From the NCBI GenBank assembly GCA_016213675.1, contig JACQZW010000068.1, forward strand, positions 1 through 64,000: a stretch of DNA of 64,000 bases. The letters run 5' to 3'. The notes under the pieces were generated by a model. The model did not search any database, had not been told where the DNA came from, and was given only the letters and a program-made list of their open reading frames with translations. This DNA comes from Acidobacteriota bacterium (GTDB lineage: Bacteria; Acidobacteriota; Thermoanaerobaculia; Thermoanaerobaculales; Thermoanaerobaculaceae). Made by a program: the position numbers and the translations under genes. This document shows positions 61,992 through 64,000 of this stretch, piece by piece. Numbering within the stretch: the stretch's first letter is position 1; each line of letters starts with the position of its first letter.

Positions 61992-63200
61992 ATGTTGAAA
62001 GCCGCTTCATCACCCCCACCCGCTCCATCGGGAGACGAGCACGTTCGAGCGTGTACGGACCCGGGAGCGGATCGGCACTCGCGCCTCTACCCGGAGACGG
62101 CGTCGTTGCGTCTTGCGACGCTGCGTCGCGGCCAGATGCGGGCGATCCGCCTGCGGCTCATGGAGGTCGCGGGCTCGGCCAAGCGCCCGACGGAGTTCTA
62201 CCTCGACGTGAAGGTCTGCTGCGACGTTCCGGAGCAGACGTACTACCTGGACGTGAAGGCGGATTTCGGTGCGCGGCCGCCGCGGTCGGCGCGCCTGGTG
62301 GTGCTGAAGAACCGCTACGACGCGACGACGCCGGTGGGATTGATCGAGGGGAGTGCGTGCGTGGAGCGCGGGGTCCCGCTGGAGATCCGGGCGGACACGG
62401 AGAAGATCGTGTTCTGGATCACGGCCGAGGGTTCGGCGGCGGTGCCGCCGAAGCTGGCGGCCGAGATCCGGGTGCGTCCGCCGCCGCCGCCTCCGGCGGA
62501 GCCGCCGGAGGAGCTGGACACGATGCGGCTGCCGTCGATCAAGAGCGTGATCACGGACAGCCTGGCGCGGGCCCTGATCACGGCGCCGACGGGACCGATG
62601 ACGGTGCTGGGCGAGATCCTGGCCGCACCGGCGACGACGACCGCGGCGCGCGACGTGAGCCGGCTGATCGATGCGGGCGCGGACATGCAGCTGGTCGAAG
62701 CGGCGGTGCGGGCCATCGAGACGGCGGAGCAGGCCGGGAAGGCGTCGCCGCCGATCGATTTCCCGACGCTGTGCCTCAACGAGCCGGCCGGCGCGGCCAT
62801 CGCGGTCTTCCACCCCCAGACCCCGCCGTACCTCTTGAACCAGACCTTCATCATCGCCCTCGAGAACCACCTCGGCATCGCCGCCGCCGACCCCATCGCC
62901 GCCTACTGGAAACAGCTCGCCAAGTCCGCCGCGATCATCCTCTACCGCACCGACCGCTCGCTCCTGGACGAGGACGCCGAGGTGATGGCCTGCAGCACCG
63001 ACCCGTTCCGGACGCGGGTGCTCAAGATGATGATCGACTGGGCCGCGCGCAAGCAGCGTCCGCCGACGGCGCCGCCGGCCGAGCCGCTGGACGCGAGCCT
63101 GGCTCGCATCGCCGACGCCGACCAGCAGGTGGCCCTGCACGCGCTCTACGACACGCTGCTCACGTTCGGCTTCGTCGGCGTCTCCGCCCAGCTCGACTGA
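61992..63200 (+). CDS. Protein of unknown function beside a kinase
   Basis: Encodes 402 residues. Start: ATG at 61992, with a TAATAT box 15 bases before it; a start inside the frame at 62136 is possible. No signal peptide or membrane segment. The N-terminal 150 residues are beta-rich (AIRLRLMEVAGSAKRPTEFY, LDVKVCCDVPEQTYYLDVKA), followed by a Pro-rich linker (PPPPPPAEPPEE). The C-terminal half is helical (LGEILAAPATTTAARDVSRL, PIAAYWKQLAKSAAIILYRT). No motif recognised. The gene lies 151 bases before the partial Ser/Thr kinase gene and could encode its substrate or partner. Confidence 0.7.
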   Translation: MLKAASSPPPAPSGDEHVRACTDPGADRHSRLYPETASLRLATLRRGQMRAIRLRLMEVAGSAKRPTEFYLDVKVCCDVPEQTYYLDVKADFGARPPRSARLVVLKNRYDATTPVGLIEGSACVERGVPLEIRADTEKIVFWITAEGSAAVPPKLAAEIRVRPPPPPPAEPPEELDTMRLPSIKSVITDSLARALITAPTGPMTVLGEILAAPATTTAARDVSRLIDAGADMQLVEAAVRAIETAEQAGKASPPIDFPTLCLNEPAGAAIAVFHPQTPPYLLNQTFIIALENHLGIAAADPIAAYWKQLAKSAAIILYRTDRSLLDEDAEVMACSTDPFRTRVLKMMIDWAARKQRPPTAPPAEPLDASLARIADADQQVALHALYDTLLTFGFVGVSAQLD

Positions 63201-63242
63201 CCGCCACCCCCTCGTGGCGTGCTTCGCCTCTCCGCCGAAGGC

Positions 63243-63265
63243 GCCCTGAGCCTGTCGAAGGGTGG
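63243..63265. repeat. Dispersed repeat CCCTGAGCCTGTCGAAGGG, copy 2
   Basis: Reads CCCTGAGCCTGTCGAAGGGT on the plus strand, with CGCC(A/T)-rich flanks (GGCGCC, TTGGCGCCAA). It lies between the unknown gene and the kinase gene. Related to copy 1 at 59257. Confidence 0.55.
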
Positions 63266-63351
63266 CGCCCTTGGCGCCAATTCTTGACTCCGCCGCCGCC
63301 GCGCACGACGATCGCCCCGTCGCGGCGCAGGCGCGCCGCTCGTGGACGTCG

Positions 63352-64000
63352 ATGTCGTCGCACGCACTCTTCCACTGCCCGAACTGCCGCCGGCTCGTCG
63401 CGCCCGCGTCCGTCTGCGCCCGGTGCAGCCGCGTGCTCCATCGCGAGCCGCTGCAGTTCCTGATCGGCCGGCAGGTCGGCCCGTACCGTGTGGAGCAGCT
63501 CATCGGCGTCGGCGGCGTCGGCGCCGTGTACCTCGCCCGCAAGAGCCTGGACGCCCCCGCGGTCGCGCTCAAGCTGATGTACCCCGACGACGAGGACGAG
63601 AACGCCGAGGCGCGCTTCCTGCTCGAGGCCCAGATGCTGCGCGAGCTGCGGCACCCGAACATCGTGCGGGCCGAGGACGTCGCGCGGAGCGAGTGGGGCC
63701 CGCCGTACTACACGATGGAGTGGCTCTCCGGCCCGAACCTGCGGCAGGTGCTGCGCGACCACCCCGCCGGCCTGCCGCTCGGGGAGGTCCTGGAGCACGC
63801 GCGGCAGCTCGCGGCCGGCCTCCAGTACGCCCACGACAGCGGGCTCATCCACCGCGACGTCAAGCCCGAGAACGTCCTGGTCGTCCCCGCCGGGGCCTCG
63901 TTCATCGACAAGCTGCTCGACTTCGGCTTCGCCAAGTGGGTCGTCGGCCGCCGACAGCTCCGCATGACCGCCGACGGCGACGTCATCGGCACGCCGGCCT
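63352..64000 (+). CDS. Ser/Thr protein kinase with N-terminal zinc ribbon, 3-prime truncated
   Basis: The gene runs off the window after 216 codons. Start: ATG at 63352. Residues 9-25 form a zinc ribbon (CPNC...CARC; Cys 9, 12, 22, 25). The kinase domain begins at about residue 44: LIGVGGVGAVYLARKS, VALKLM, HRDVKPENVLV and LLDFGFAK, all intact. The window ends in the activation segment near VIGTPA. Whether a membrane helix or sensor domain follows cannot be seen. Confidence 0.93.
   Translation, partial: MSSHALFHCPNCRRLVAPASVCARCSRVLHREPLQFLIGRQVGPYRVEQLIGVGGVGAVYLARKSLDAPAVALKLMYPDDEDENAEARFLLEAQMLRELRHPNIVRAEDVARSEWGPPYYTMEWLSGPNLRQVLRDHPAGLPLGEVLEHARQLAAGLQYAHDSGLIHRDVKPENVLVVPAGASFIDKLLDFGFAKWVVGRRQLRMTADGDVIGTPA

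Overview
The window is about 72% GC by eye, with almost no AT-rich DNA, short intergenic gaps and many 4-base start/stop overlaps. Gene content points to Myxococcota (former Deltaproteobacteria) or a close relative. It holds three Hanks-type Ser/Thr kinases, an FHA-sigma54 activator, MopE-type and DUF4215-type Cys-rich lipoproteins with Asp/Ala-rich linkers, a sigma/FecR module and an alpha-2-macroglobulin. This assignment rests on gene style and not on a marker gene, so order or family cannot be given. I saw no rRNA, tRNA, CRISPR array, insertion sequence or phage gene.

Layout. 1-9.4 kb: a Pro/Ala-rich membrane protein, a Cys-rich lipoprotein, then a compact minus-strand cluster read from high to low coordinate: DUF3795 protein, MFS organophosphate-type transporter, panE, Trm112-like protein, single-domain response regulator, lnt, rnc. 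A membrane protein at 8.2-9.4 kb has no ATG, GTG or TTG start in its frame. 9.5-16.2 kb: a minus-strand operon of an outer-membrane barrel protein, a sigma factor, a zinc-finger/FecR/TPR anti-sigma protein and two lipoproteins; the last four are joined by GTGA or ATGA overlaps. 16.4-16.9 kb: a YgiT-type zinc finger/DUF4258 pair resembling a toxin-antitoxin module. 17.1-23.1 kb: respiratory complex I genes nuoABCDGHI, without nuoE, nuoF or nuoJKLMN. 23.2-25.9 kb: two barrel-like envelope proteins, one with a trypsin-like domain lacking catalytic residues. 25.9-35.5 kb: lipoproteins including an M28 peptidase and a metallophosphoesterase, a minus-strand set of small genes (DUF5674, helical protein, lipoprotein, PAS), and an aldo/keto reductase. 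35.5-43.1 kb: katG and a thioester-containing alpha-2-macroglobulin. 43.1-47 kb: a 415-base repeat-rich gap, then an FHA-sigma54 activator overlapping a membrane Ser/Thr kinase. 47-55.4 kb: further lipoproteins, including one with eight tandem Cys-rich repeats, the ABC-F protein EttA, a MopE-type lipoprotein and a TlpA-like thioredoxin lipoprotein. 55.6-59.2 kb: prolyl oligopeptidase and a CcsA/ResB-like cytochrome c maturation pair. 59.2-64 kb: two more kinases (the last cut by the window end), a secreted possible papain-fold protein and an unknown protein.

How the genes fit together: much of the window serves the cell envelope. Lnt finishes lipoprotein acylation, and roughly fifteen genes look like lipoproteins; none has Asp directly after the lipobox Cys. 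Three kinases, an FHA activator, a sigma/anti-sigma pair and a receiver protein supply regulation.

A second theme is short repeats. At least eight distinct families of short tandem or palindromic repeats lie in gaps or at gene ends, in places supplying a start codon or a C-terminus. Three of them occur twice within the window.
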